Of a DNA stretch of 64,000 nucleotides, positions 7,573 to 15,588 are shown piece after piece. Source of the DNA: JALZKA01 sp963753385. Its GTDB lineage: Bacteria; Actinomycetota; Thermoleophilia; Solirubrobacterales; 70-9. Positions within the stretch are counted from its first letter, which is position 1, and each line of letters starts with the position of its first letter. Under the pieces are notes generated by a model, which had not been told where the DNA came from, did not search any database, and saw only the letters and a program-made list of their open reading frames with translations. The stretch lies in contig CAVWCC010000010.1 in the NCBI GenBank assembly GCA_963753385.1, positions 277,542 to 341,541 on the forward strand. The letters run 5' to 3'. The translations under genes were made by a program, and so were the position numbers.

Positions 7573-9630
7573 CTAGAGGGCCTCGAGCTCGACTCGGTTG
7601 TCGTTGAACGTCGGCGCCGCCCCCAGCTCGGTGAGGCGCTGGGACGTCGTCACCTGCCCGCTGCGCCCGTGCGCATAGTCGCCGCTCCACCACCCCATGG
7701 GCGCGACCACCACTCCCTCCCGGGCGTCGTCCGAGACCTGCGCGGCGCACTCGAACGAGCCGCGCTCGTTGAACACGCGGACCGTGGCGCCATCCGCGAT
7801 CGAGCGCCCCTCGGCGTCGGCCGGGTTAACGACCACGTACGGCTCGGGCTGGGCCGCGTGCTGGCGGTTCTGGTTCGCGAACGTGGAGTTCAGGAACAGG
7901 TGCGTCTTCGGCGTCACCAGCGCCAGCGGGAACTGCGCCGCGAGCGCCTCGTCGGTGGCCTCGGCGGGCGGGTCGAAGAACGGGACCGGGTCGACGCCCG
8001 CGTCCACCAGCCAGTCCGCCCGCAGGCCGAGCTTTCCCGTCGGCGTCCCGAAGTTGCCCTCGGCGTGCGGAATCGGCCCGTGCCCGGTGTCGATCTTCTG
8101 CCAGCCGCGCTCGCGCAGCGTCGCGAGCGACACCCCCGCCGGATCTCCCTTCAGCAGCAGCTCGAGCAGCTCCTCGTCGGACTCGTGGAACGCCGGGGCG
8201 TCGAAGCCGAGCGCCGCCGCGAGCAGCCGAAACGCCTCGGTTGTCGTCTTCGCCTCGCCCGGCGGCGCAATTGCCGGCTCGTTGAGGGTGAAGTAGTGAT
8301 GGCCCCACGAAAAGACGGCGTCGAGGTGCTCGAGCTGTGTGGTCGCGGGCAGGACAACGTCGGCGTAACGCGCGGTGTCGGTCATGAACTGCTCGATCAC
8401 CACGGTGTGGAGGTCGTCGCGCCGGAGGCCCGCAAGCACGCGCTCCTGGTCGGGCGCGATCTGGGCCGGATTCGATGACCACACGACGAGTGCTTTGACC
8501 GGCGGATCGAGCGCCTCGTCGGTGAGGGCCTGGCCCAGCTGGGACATGTTGATGTCGCGCGACGGCCCCGTCCGCAGCTCCGCCCCGTCGAGCACCGCGC
8601 TCGGCACCGCGACCGCGGTCGCCGTGGGGACGTACGAGCAACCGCCGCCGCGGTGCCGCCAGGCGCCCGTGATCGCCGGCAGGCAGGCGATCGTGCGGTA
8701 GGCGATCGGGGCACCAAGGTGACGCTGGGCGCCCACTCCCAGGCGAAGCAGGGCGGGTTGCGTTGTCGCGAAGTCGCGGCCGACCCGCTCGATCGTCTCC
8801 TCGTCAACACCGCAGATGGCCGCGCACTCGCCGACCGTCCGCTCGCCGAGCCTCTCGACCAGCTCGTCGAAGCCGTCGGCGTGGGCCCGGCACCATTCCT
8901 CGTCCACGAGCCCGGCGTCGAGAACCGCCCGCATCATCCCCAGCGCGAGCGCCGCGTCGGTCCCGGGGAGCGGGCGCAGGTGCTCGTCGGCGACCCGCGC
9001 CGTGCGGCTGCGGAACGGATCCACCACCACAAGCCGCGCGCCGGCCGAGCGCGCCTCGAGGAGCTTCTTCCAGAGGTGCGGCGCGGTGGACATCGGGTTC
9101 CACCCCCAGACCAGAAGGTAGCGCGCGTGCGGCCACTCCTCGGGGTCGACCTCCGGCGAGATCCCGTGCGTGGCGGTGGTCCCGGCGATGCCGGCGCTGG
9201 CGCAGATCGTCCGCACCAGCTCGGTCGCACCGATCGCGTTCATGAGCCGGTTTGCGATCGAGCCGCCCTGGATCGCGCCCTGGGTGCCCATGTAGCTGTA
9301 CGGCAGGACGGCCTCGCCGCCGTGGGCGTCGGTCGCATCGCGGATGCCGGCGGCGGCCAGCTCGACCGCCTCCTCCCAGCTTGCCCGGCGGAACTCTCCG
9401 CCGCCCTTCGCGCCGGTCCGGACGAGCGGATGAAGGACGCGGTCATCCGCGTAGACGCGATCGAGGTAGTTGGAGACCTTGCCGCAGAGGAACCCCTGCG
9501 TAATCGGGTGCTCCGGGTCGCCCGCGATCGACACCGCGCGGCCGGAGGCATCGACCTCGGTCAGCATCGCGCAGGTGTCCGGGCAGTCGTGGGGGCAGGC
9601 GCCTCGTACGGTTCGAAGCTCCTGCGCCAT
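7573..9630 (-). CDS. Molybdopterin-dependent oxidoreductase with N-terminal 4Fe-4S site
   Basis: A 685-residue bis-MGD oxidoreductase. Cys12, Cys16, Cys20 and Cys49 (CPHDCPDTC, then FLCGK) form the N-terminal 4Fe-4S site. TICASAG puts Cys143 near where the Mo ligand is expected. The middle holds the two FdhF-like domains (VWGWNPMST, VVVDPFRSRTA), and the C-terminal MGD-binding domain includes TPKTHLFLNS. No twin-arginine signal is present, so it is probably cytosolic. The frame is open upstream of ATG 9630, but that start gives the expected N-terminus and follows the preceding oxidoreductase after 8 bp, so the two are co-transcribed. The substrate is unknown. Confidence 0.9.
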   Translation of the reverse strand: MAQELRTVRGACPHDCPDTCAMLTEVDASGRAVSIAGDPEHPITQGFLCGKVSNYLDRVYADDRVLHPLVRTGAKGGGEFRRASWEEAVELAAAGIRDATDAHGGEAVLPYSYMGTQGAIQGGSIANRLMNAIGATELVRTICASAGIAGTTATHGISPEVDPEEWPHARYLLVWGWNPMSTAPHLWKKLLEARSAGARLVVVDPFRSRTARVADEHLRPLPGTDAALALGMMRAVLDAGLVDEEWCRAHADGFDELVERLGERTVGECAAICGVDEETIERVGRDFATTQPALLRLGVGAQRHLGAPIAYRTIACLPAITGAWRHRGGGCSYVPTATAVAVPSAVLDGAELRTGPSRDINMSQLGQALTDEALDPPVKALVVWSSNPAQIAPDQERVLAGLRRDDLHTVVIEQFMTDTARYADVVLPATTQLEHLDAVFSWGHHYFTLNEPAIAPPGEAKTTTEAFRLLAAALGFDAPAFHESDEELLELLLKGDPAGVSLATLRERGWQKIDTGHGPIPHAEGNFGTPTGKLGLRADWLVDAGVDPVPFFDPPAEATDEALAAQFPLALVTPKTHLFLNSTFANQNRQHAAQPEPYVVVNPADAEGRSIADGATVRVFNERGSFECAAQVSDDAREGVVVAPMGWWSGDYAHGRSGQVTTSQRLTELGAAPTFNDNRVELEAL

Positions 9631-9638
9631 GCGCCGCG

Positions 9639-11837
9639 CTATGCCGCGGCTCCGACGGCGTCCGCCTGGGCCGGCGCCGCCGCGGCAGCTACGGGCTCGA
9701 TGCGGATCGGGATCCCGTTCAGGTGGGCCATGCCGGCAAGGCGCTCGAGCTCCGACGGATCCGAGGAGGCGAGGGCGTTCGAGTTGGCGCCGCCGGCGCG
9801 GTTCGCCACCCGCCAGCCGCCGCCGCGGTGGCCCCAGCCGTGCGGTACCGCGACCGTGCCGCGCTTCATCTCGTCGGCCAGGTTCGCGGGCAGCTCGATG
9901 GAGCCGTGCGCCGAGGTCACGCAGCACGTCTCGCCATCGGCGATCCCGGCCGCCGCCGCGTCCTCGGGGTGGATCCGCGCCGTGTGCCTGCGATCGCCTC
10001 GCATCAGGAGGGGCGAGTTGTGCATCCACGAGTTGTGCGAGCGCAGCTCGCGGAGTCCGATCAGCCGCAGCGGGAAGGCCGGGTCGTGGCCGTTTCGAGA
10101 CGCCAGCGTCCGCGCGTCGGCCAGCACCTCGGGCGGGTCGAGGCGCACGCGCTTGTCGCGGTGGCGGATCTTGCGACGCAGGACTCCCCCGGCGAGCTCA
10201 TCGCCGAGCACGATCCCGTGCGGGTTGCGACGCAGCTCGGCCACGCTCAGGCGCCCGCGCCGCAGCCCGAACCAGTCGCCGCCGGGACCGGCGCGCAGGA
10301 TCAGGTCGACGAGCCGCTCGGGCGAGAGGCGCACACCGGCCTTCCCTGCCCACCGCAAGAGCCGCAGGCTCGACGGCACGACGCCGGCCCGGCGCGAGAT
10401 CTGGTCGATGACCTCCCACTCCTGGCGGGCCTCTCCCGCGGGCTCGACCACCGCGTCGGTCATCTGGATGAACGGCGTCGTGAACAGGCTCAGGAACGGG
10501 AGCGGGAAGTCCTCGCGCTCGTACATCGTGGTCGCCGGGAGGACGAAGTCGCAGTGGCACGACGTGTCGGACACGTAGAGGTCGATCGCGACGCTGAGCT
10601 CGAGACCGGCCATCGCTTCCTCGAGCTCCGCCCCGTTCGGCACCGACAGAACCGGGTTCCCGGCCGAGACGAAGAACGCCCGGATCTGCCCCTTGCCCGG
10701 CGTCGTCATCTCCTTGGCCATGACCGACGCGGGCAGGCTGCCGAGCACCTCGGGGAGGTCGCCGATCCGCGAGCGCACGCGGTCGTAGGTCGCGAGGTTG
10801 ACCATCGACGCGAGGCGCTCGAAGTCGATCGGCGGGTCGCCGAAGACGGCGCCGCCCTCGCGGTCGAGGTTGCCGGTGACCAGGTTGAGCGCGTCGAGCA
10901 GGAATGCGACGACGGTCGCGTTCCGGCCGAGGCACGAGCCGGTGCGACCGTAGACGGCCGCCCGCTCGGCCCGGGCGAGGTCGCGGGCCAGGCGGCGAAC
11001 CTCGCGCGCCTCGACCCCGGTGTGCACCTCGGTCCGCTCGGCTGGATGTTGCATCGCCAGATCGCGCAGCGCCGCGACCCCGCGCGACTGCCGGCCGATC
11101 GCCTCCTCATCCTCGAGCCCGTCGGAGAAGATCGCCTCGAGCATCGAGAGCAGGAGGAAGGCGTCGCCGTCGGGATGGATCGCGACGTGCTCGAACGCGC
11201 GGGCGGTCTCCGAGCGCCGCGGGTCCACGACCACCACTCTGCCGCCGCGCTCCGTGATCGCGCGGAGTTGATCCTTCACCCGCGGGGCGCTCATCACGCT
11301 GCCGTGCGAGACGAACGGGTTCGCGCCCACGATCAGCAGGAAGTCCGTTCGGGCCAGGTCGGGGATCGGGACGATGTATGGCGAGCCGTAGAGGAAGTGG
11401 CTCGCGGCGAACCGATTCGAGACGTCCTGGCTCGACGCCGTGTAGAAGTGCGGCGAGCCGAAAGCATCGACGAAGCCCTTGGCCCAGAGCGGATGCGAGT
11501 ACGAGAACGCCGCCGGGTTGCCCATGTAGTAGCCGACCGAGTCGCCGCCGTGCTCGGCCACGATCTTCTTCAGCCGGGCTCCGATCTCGTCCAGCGCCGC
11601 GTCCCAGCTCACCCGTTCGAACTCGCCGCTCGCGTTCTTCCGCAATGGGTGCAGCACCCGGTCGGGGTCGTTATGAAGCTCGGCCATCGCGATCCCCGCC
11701 GGACAGGCGAATCCCTGCGACAGCGGGTGCTCGGAGTCGGGGCGGAGCTTGACCAGCTCGCCATCCTCGACCGTCGCGACCATGCCGCAGAGCGGCTCGC
11801 AGATCCGGCAGTAGGTGACGCGTTCGTCTGTTGCCAA
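9639..11837 (-). CDS. Molybdopterin-dependent oxidoreductase, second of tandem pair (TTG start)
   Basis: A 732-residue bis-MGD oxidoreductase. Cys10, Cys13, Cys17 and Cys45 (CRICEPLCG, then FACPAG) form the 4Fe-4S site. The Mo-ligand region reads TASSQDVSNR, so a Ser or Asp ligand is likelier than Cys, unlike the two other Mo enzymes here. GANPFVSHGS and VVVDPRRSETA mark the FdhF-like domains, and the C-terminus has the MGD-binding domain. I chose TTG 11837 because GGGGAGG lies 4-5 bp before it and no better start exists; the open frame further upstream lacks family features. It leads an operon with the next oxidoreductase. The substrate is unknown. Confidence 0.87.
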   Translation of the reverse strand: MATDERVTYCRICEPLCGMVATVEDGELVKLRPDSEHPLSQGFACPAGIAMAELHNDPDRVLHPLRKNASGEFERVSWDAALDEIGARLKKIVAEHGGDSVGYYMGNPAAFSYSHPLWAKGFVDAFGSPHFYTASSQDVSNRFAASHFLYGSPYIVPIPDLARTDFLLIVGANPFVSHGSVMSAPRVKDQLRAITERGGRVVVVDPRRSETARAFEHVAIHPDGDAFLLLSMLEAIFSDGLEDEEAIGRQSRGVAALRDLAMQHPAERTEVHTGVEAREVRRLARDLARAERAAVYGRTGSCLGRNATVVAFLLDALNLVTGNLDREGGAVFGDPPIDFERLASMVNLATYDRVRSRIGDLPEVLGSLPASVMAKEMTTPGKGQIRAFFVSAGNPVLSVPNGAELEEAMAGLELSVAIDLYVSDTSCHCDFVLPATTMYEREDFPLPFLSLFTTPFIQMTDAVVEPAGEARQEWEVIDQISRRAGVVPSSLRLLRWAGKAGVRLSPERLVDLILRAGPGGDWFGLRRGRLSVAELRRNPHGIVLGDELAGGVLRRKIRHRDKRVRLDPPEVLADARTLASRNGHDPAFPLRLIGLRELRSHNSWMHNSPLLMRGDRRHTARIHPEDAAAAGIADGETCCVTSAHGSIELPANLADEMKRGTVAVPHGWGHRGGGWRVANRAGGANSNALASSDPSELERLAGMAHLNGIPIRIEPVAAAAAPAQADAVGAAA

Positions 11838-11895
11838 GCGACCTCCCCTATGGACCGGGACGATCGTACCGGTCGGAATCGCCGGAGGCGCTCCG

Positions 11896-12294
11896 TCAGT
11901 CGAAGTTCTCCCCGATCGGCTTGCAGGCGAGGCGCCCGCCGCCGCTGCGAACCACCTTGCGGGTAACCGACACCCTGCCTTCAACAGAGTTGATCTCCTC
12001 AACGCCGCCGCCGGCCCAGTAGCCGTTGGTGCTCGTCCGCGCGGTGTCGATCAGCTTCGGCTCCCCCGCGGCCGGGAACCGGCGGATGATCTTCACGGTC
12101 CTGCCGCCGACGCACTTCCTCTTCGCCGACGAGACGGTGCCGATGATGTAGTCGGACGCGCCGTTGCTGTTCGAGTCGGCAAAGCTGACCAACGTCAGCG
12201 TCGTGTTCGCCGACTGCCCCCGGGCGCCCGCTACGGACGCTCCGATCAAGATCGCGGCCACGCCCACGAGCGAGACGATCAACCTGGCCTTCAC
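11896..12294 (-). CDS. Small secreted protein of unknown function
   Basis: A 132-residue protein with a clear Sec signal peptide: a short basic start (MKAR), a hydrophobic core to about residue 24 and a likely cut after AGARG. The mature part is mostly beta in character, with one Cys in AKRKCVGGRTVKI and another near the C-terminus (RLACKPIG), which could form a disulfide. A short aspartate and asparagine stretch (ADSNSNGASD) resembles a calcium-binding loop. I cannot assign a function. It sits 58 bp before the Mo oxidoreductase pair on the same strand. Confidence 0.7.
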   Translation of the reverse strand: MKARLIVSLVGVAAILIGASVAGARGQSANTTLTLVSFADSNSNGASDYIIGTVSSAKRKCVGGRTVKIIRRFPAAGEPKLIDTARTSTNGYWAGGGVEEINSVEGRVSVTRKVVRSGGGRLACKPIGENFD

Positions 12295-12325
12295 GCGTGC
12301 ACCTCCAGCGTTTAGCGGGACAGGA

Positions 12326-12544
12326 TCATCCCACGCGTTCGGCGGCGGCCCTCAGCTCGTCGAGCGAGCGCCCGTCGCGGCCCGCCATGTAGCAGGCGAT
12401 CGGCGCGGCGATCCGCTCCGAGGCGTGAGCCGCGGTTGCCGCCAGGTCAAGCAATGCAGCGGTCGTCTCCTCGTCGGGCGCTTCGGCGCCGATCTCGGAA
12501 GCGAACGCCTCAAGCCACTCGTCTGCCTTCCTTACGTCGCTCAT
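12326..12544 (-). CDS. Small DUF6457-like protein next to modABC
   Basis: A 72-residue helical protein, start ATG 12544, 11 bp after modC on the same strand. Its WLEAFASEIG start and two-helix pattern ending in SLDELRAAAERVG fit the actinobacterial DUF6457 family, which I recall as linked with or fused to MobA-like proteins. No catalytic motif is visible. Its position as last gene of the modABC run argues for a role in molybdate or cofactor handling, but that rests on context alone. Confidence 0.65.
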   Translation of the reverse strand: MSDVRKADEWLEAFASEIGAEAPDEETTAALLDLAATAAHASERIAAPIACYMAGRDGRSLDELRAAAERVG

Positions 12545-12555
12545 CCAATGCCTTC

Positions 12556-13626
12556 CTATCGCTCGACGACCCGGGTCGCCGAAGCTTTCCAGACGCACAC
12601 GACCTCGCGTCCGGGGGCAAGCTCGAGCTCGGCGACAGCCGCCGGGGTCACCTCGGCCGCGAGCGCCTGGCCGTTGGCCTCGAGACCGACGCGGACCCTG
12701 CTGCCCAGCTCGGTGACCGAGGCGACCCGCGCGGCAAGGCGGTTGCGGGCCGAGCTCGGCACGTCCGCGAACGCGGGCTCGAGTGTGATCTCCCAGGGGT
12801 GAACGCTGACCGCGACCGGCCCGGAGCGGTCCTCGTCGATGCTCGCGACCACCCCGCCCCCATCGAGCCGGACGTCGGTGCCACCACCGGGGCGGGGCGC
12901 GGCCACTCCGGTCAGGACCACGGAGCCGATCAGGTCGGCCACGAACGCGGCGGCGGGGCGCGACGCAAGCTCGCCGGGCGCGCCCTGCTGGACCAGGTGG
13001 CCTGACTCGATTACGGCGATCTCGTCGGCCAGTGCTGCGGCCTCCTCGAAGTCGTGGGTGACAAGGATGGTCGGGACGCCGGCCGCCGCGATCGTTCGGG
13101 CGAGCTCGCGCGATGCGTGCGCCCGGGTGCGCGCGTCCAGCGCCGCGAGGGGCTCGTCGAGGAGCAGCGCCTTCGGCTCCACCGCCAAAGCCCGGGCGAG
13201 CGCCACCCGCTGGCGCTCCCCGCCCGAGAGCGTCCGGGGGCGCTCGTCGGCGTGGGCCTCGAGCCCGAAGCGCCCGAGCAGCTCGAGCGCAAGACGACGA
13301 CGCTCGGCTTTGCCGACGCCCCTGATCGGGTAAGCAACGTTGGCCCAGACCGGGAGGTGGCCGAAGAGCGCGTAGTCCTGGAAGACGTATCCGCAGCGCC
13401 GCAGCTCCGGGGGCAGCGCGGTCCCGCCGGCGCCCAACCAGGACTCGCCGTCGCATGCGATCGTTCCGCGCTCCGGCGTCACCAGGCCCGCAACGCAGCG
13501 CAGAACCGAGGTCTTGCCGGCGCCGGACGGTCCGACCAGGGCCAGGCAGCGGTCCGCCCGGACGTCGAGCGAAAGGTCGAGCTCGAGCCGCCCCAGCTTG
13601 AGCCCGAGGCCGTCAATCGACAACAA
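12556..13626 (-). CDS. modC: Molybdate ABC transporter ATP-binding protein ModC
   Basis: The ATPase of the molybdate importer, 356 residues. It has Walker A GPSGAGKTS, the signature LSGGERQRVALARAL, Walker B ALLLDEPLAALD and the H-loop VTHDFEEA. The C-terminal third (from about residue 225) looks like one or two TOBE/Mop segments that bind oxyanion. The start TTG 13626 lies inside the end of modB (14-bp overlap), so translation is probably coupled. Order modA, modB, modC with regulator upstream fits molybdate-controlled uptake. Tungstate as an alternative cargo cannot be excluded. Confidence 0.93.
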   Translation of the reverse strand: MLSIDGLGLKLGRLELDLSLDVRADRCLALVGPSGAGKTSVLRCVAGLVTPERGTIACDGESWLGAGGTALPPELRRCGYVFQDYALFGHLPVWANVAYPIRGVGKAERRRLALELLGRFGLEAHADERPRTLSGGERQRVALARALAVEPKALLLDEPLAALDARTRAHASRELARTIAAAGVPTILVTHDFEEAAALADEIAVIESGHLVQQGAPGELASRPAAAFVADLIGSVVLTGVAAPRPGGGTDVRLDGGGVVASIDEDRSGPVAVSVHPWEITLEPAFADVPSSARNRLAARVASVTELGSRVRVGLEANGQALAAEVTPAAVAELELAPGREVVCVWKASATRVVER

Positions 13627-14413
13627 GGCCGTAGCCCCTCCCGCCCGAGACGATCTTGACCGCGGCGAGGAGCGCGGCTGAGAATCCCACCAGCACCGCC
13701 GACAGCGCCAGGGCGCCGGTCAGGTCGCTGCCGTACAGCTCGACGATCGCCAGCGGCGCCGTCTGCGTGATCCCCTGGAAAGAGCCCGCGAATACCAGCG
13801 TCGCGCCGAACTCGCCCAGGGCGCGGCCCCAGGCCAGCGCCCCGCCGGTGACCAGGCCGGGCGCCGAGGCGGGGATCGCGACACGGCCGAACGCACGGGC
13901 CTCCGAGTCGCCCAGGGTGCGCGCCGCCTCGAGCCAGGTCGGTTCGAGCGCCTCGAACGCCGCCTGCGCCTGGCGGACGTAGAACGGGCTCGCGACAAAC
14001 GTGAGCGCGACAATTACCCCGGCCGTCTCGAACACGAGCTGGACACCCGCGTCCTCGATCAGGCCGCCGATCAGGCCATCGGGCCCGAGCGCCACCAGGA
14101 GCCCCAGGCCGGCGACCGCCGGCGGGAGCACAAGCGGCAGCTCGATCAGGGTGATGGCCGCGGCTCGCCCGCGGAAGCGCCGTGTGGCGAGCAGGTAGGC
14201 GACCGGCGTTCCGATAAGCACGATCAGCGCAAGCGCCGATACGGAGCAGACGAGGCTGAGCCGGAGCGCGTCGAGGGTCGTCTCGTCGCCGAGCGCGTCC
14301 CAGAGCTCGGCCGGGCCGGCCTCGAGGAAGATCGCCGCGACCGGCACGGTCAGGAACGCGAGCGCAAGGACCAGCAGCCCGGCCAGGACGGCAGGGAACG
14401 CGCGTGCGCTCAA
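13613..14413 (-). CDS. modB: Molybdate ABC transporter permease ModB
   Basis: A 266-residue inner-membrane permease with about six hydrophobic segments. The EAA loop that contacts ModC is present (EAARTLGDSEARAFGRVAIP), and GALAWGRALGEFGATL is typical of ModB/CysT-type permeases. The start is TTG 14413, overlapping the modA stop (TTGA); modC begins before its stop. Both overlaps indicate one transcript. Length and topology are normal for the family. Confidence 0.93.
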   Translation of the reverse strand: MSARAFPAVLAGLLVLALAFLTVPVAAIFLEAGPAELWDALGDETTLDALRLSLVCSVSALALIVLIGTPVAYLLATRRFRGRAAAITLIELPLVLPPAVAGLGLLVALGPDGLIGGLIEDAGVQLVFETAGVIVALTFVASPFYVRQAQAAFEALEPTWLEAARTLGDSEARAFGRVAIPASAPGLVTGGALAWGRALGEFGATLVFAGSFQGITQTAPLAIVELYGSDLTGALALSAVLVGFSAALLAAVKIVSGGRGYGLVVD

Positions 14414-15177
14414 GGCCCGCCGGCTGGCGGGAGGAAGCCGGCGTCGGCGAGGTCTTCCGCCCCGGGCCCCTCGAGCAATCCGCTGACGAACTCGTCCGCG
14501 AGCTCGGAGTTGTCCGACGCGGTGACCACGGCGATCCCGTACGCGACCTCGGGCTCGAGCTCGGCCGGGAGCTCGATCGCGGTGAGGTCATCGCCCGCCG
14601 CGACCACGTCGGTCGCGTAGACGAAGCCGGCATCGGCGGCGCCGGCGACGAGCTTGCCGACGATCCCCTTCACCTCGGGCTCCTCGGAGCGGACCGAGTC
14701 GAGGATCGCCTCACGCTCGGCGGCGGGCAGCCGATCGAGCACCTCGCGCGTGTAGTCGCCCACGGGCACCCCCTCGGCACCGATGACCAGGTCGGCCCCG
14801 GCGTCGGCGAGGTCGTGCACCGAGCCGATCTCGGAATCCGCCGGCACCGCCAGCACGAGCTCGTTCCGCGCGAACTGGATCGGCTCCTCGACTAGGTCGT
14901 CGGCGTGGAGCGCATCGGGCAGGCTGGTGTTCGCGGAAGCGAACACGTCGACGGGCGCGCCCGCGCGGATCTGCGCCGCGAGCTCGTCGGAGCCGGCGAA
15001 CGAATACCGGGCGTCACCCTCGAAGTCCTGGTCGTACGCCTCGAACGCCTCGGTCAGCGACGAGGCGGCGGACACTGTGAGCTCGCCGCCCGCCGCCTGA
15101 TCGTCGTCCGAGTCGTCGCCGCAACTCGCCACCACAAAGGCGAGGAGCGTGAACACGAGGGCCAGACGTGGCGTCAT
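14410..15177 (-). CDS. modA: Molybdate-binding lipoprotein ModA
   Basis: The substrate-binding component of the molybdate importer, 255 residues. The signal peptide ends in a lipobox (VVASCG), so it is anchored to the outer face of the membrane at Cys19, followed by an acidic linker. The mature start LTVSAASSLTEAFEAY and the GAPVDVFASAN stretch are characteristic of ModA, and the central VIGAEGVPVGDYTREVL region lines the oxyanion pocket. Start ATG 15177 overlaps the regulator gene's end by 4 bp. Confidence 0.94.
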   Translation of the reverse strand: MTPRLALVFTLLAFVVASCGDDSDDDQAAGGELTVSAASSLTEAFEAYDQDFEGDARYSFAGSDELAAQIRAGAPVDVFASANTSLPDALHADDLVEEPIQFARNELVLAVPADSEIGSVHDLADAGADLVIGAEGVPVGDYTREVLDRLPAAEREAILDSVRSEEPEVKGIVGKLVAGAADAGFVYATDVVAAGDDLTAIELPAELEPEVAYGIAVVTASDNSELADEFVSGLLEGPGAEDLADAGFLPPAGGP

Positions 15178-15566
15178 GCGCTGCCCCGGATCACCATCAC
15201 GGAGGTCGCCTTCACCATTGCGGTCGCCTCGACTCCCGGCTCGAGCCCGAGCTCCTCGACCGCGTCGCGGGTGATCGCGGCGGTAACCCGGTGCGGACCG
15301 GCCTCGATCTCCACGATCGCCATCACGCCGTCGACCTCGACCGATCTCACGATTCCGGGGAACCGGTTGCGCGCGGACAACTCGTCGCCCGCCCGGTGGC
15401 GCTCTGCCCGGCCGCCGAGGCGGCGCACCTCCGCCAGCGACACCAGCCGCCGGTTGCGGTCATCACGCGTCGTCTTGATCTTCCCGGCGCGGTCCCAGCG
15501 CCGGAGCGTGTCGGCGCTGACGTCGAGCATCCGGGCGGCCTCGCCGAGGGTCACGCGCTCAGGCAT
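15174..15566 (-). CDS. Molybdate-responsive regulator: MerR-like HTH plus Mop/TOBE domain
   Basis: A 130-residue one-component regulator. Residues 3-50 form a MerR/excisionase-type winged helix (TLGEAARMLDVSADTLRRWDRAGKI). Residues 62-128 form a Mop/TOBE domain (LSARNRFPGIV, then VTAAITRDAVEELGLEPG and ATSVMVI), which in related proteins binds molybdate. It differs from classical ModE, whose HTH is LysR-like. It sits between moaA and modA and is probably translated from the same message as modABC. Control of uptake in response to molybdate is the likely role; whether it activates or represses cannot be read from the sequence. Confidence 0.85.
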   Translation of the reverse strand: MPERVTLGEAARMLDVSADTLRRWDRAGKIKTTRDDRNRRLVSLAEVRRLGGRAERHRAGDELSARNRFPGIVRSVEVDGVMAIVEIEAGPHRVTAAITRDAVEELGLEPGVEATAMVKATSVMVIRGSA

Positions 15567-15571
15567 TGCTG

Positions 15572-15588
15572 CCTAAGCATTACATAGG
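15572..15588. promoter_or_regulatory. AT-rich dyad upstream of the mod regulator
   Basis: CCTAAGCATTACATAGG is an imperfect palindrome in an unusually AT-rich patch, 5 bp before the ATG of the Mop-domain regulator. It lies in the gap that would exist between moaA and the regulator if moaA ended at its canonical position. An autoregulatory operator is plausible but inferred from position only. Confidence 0.35.

Noticed and set aside
9723..11966. 747-residue plus-strand frame opposite the Mo oxidoreductase
   Set aside because: Composition is that of a shadow frame, and the minus strand has cluster cysteines and cofactor motifs.
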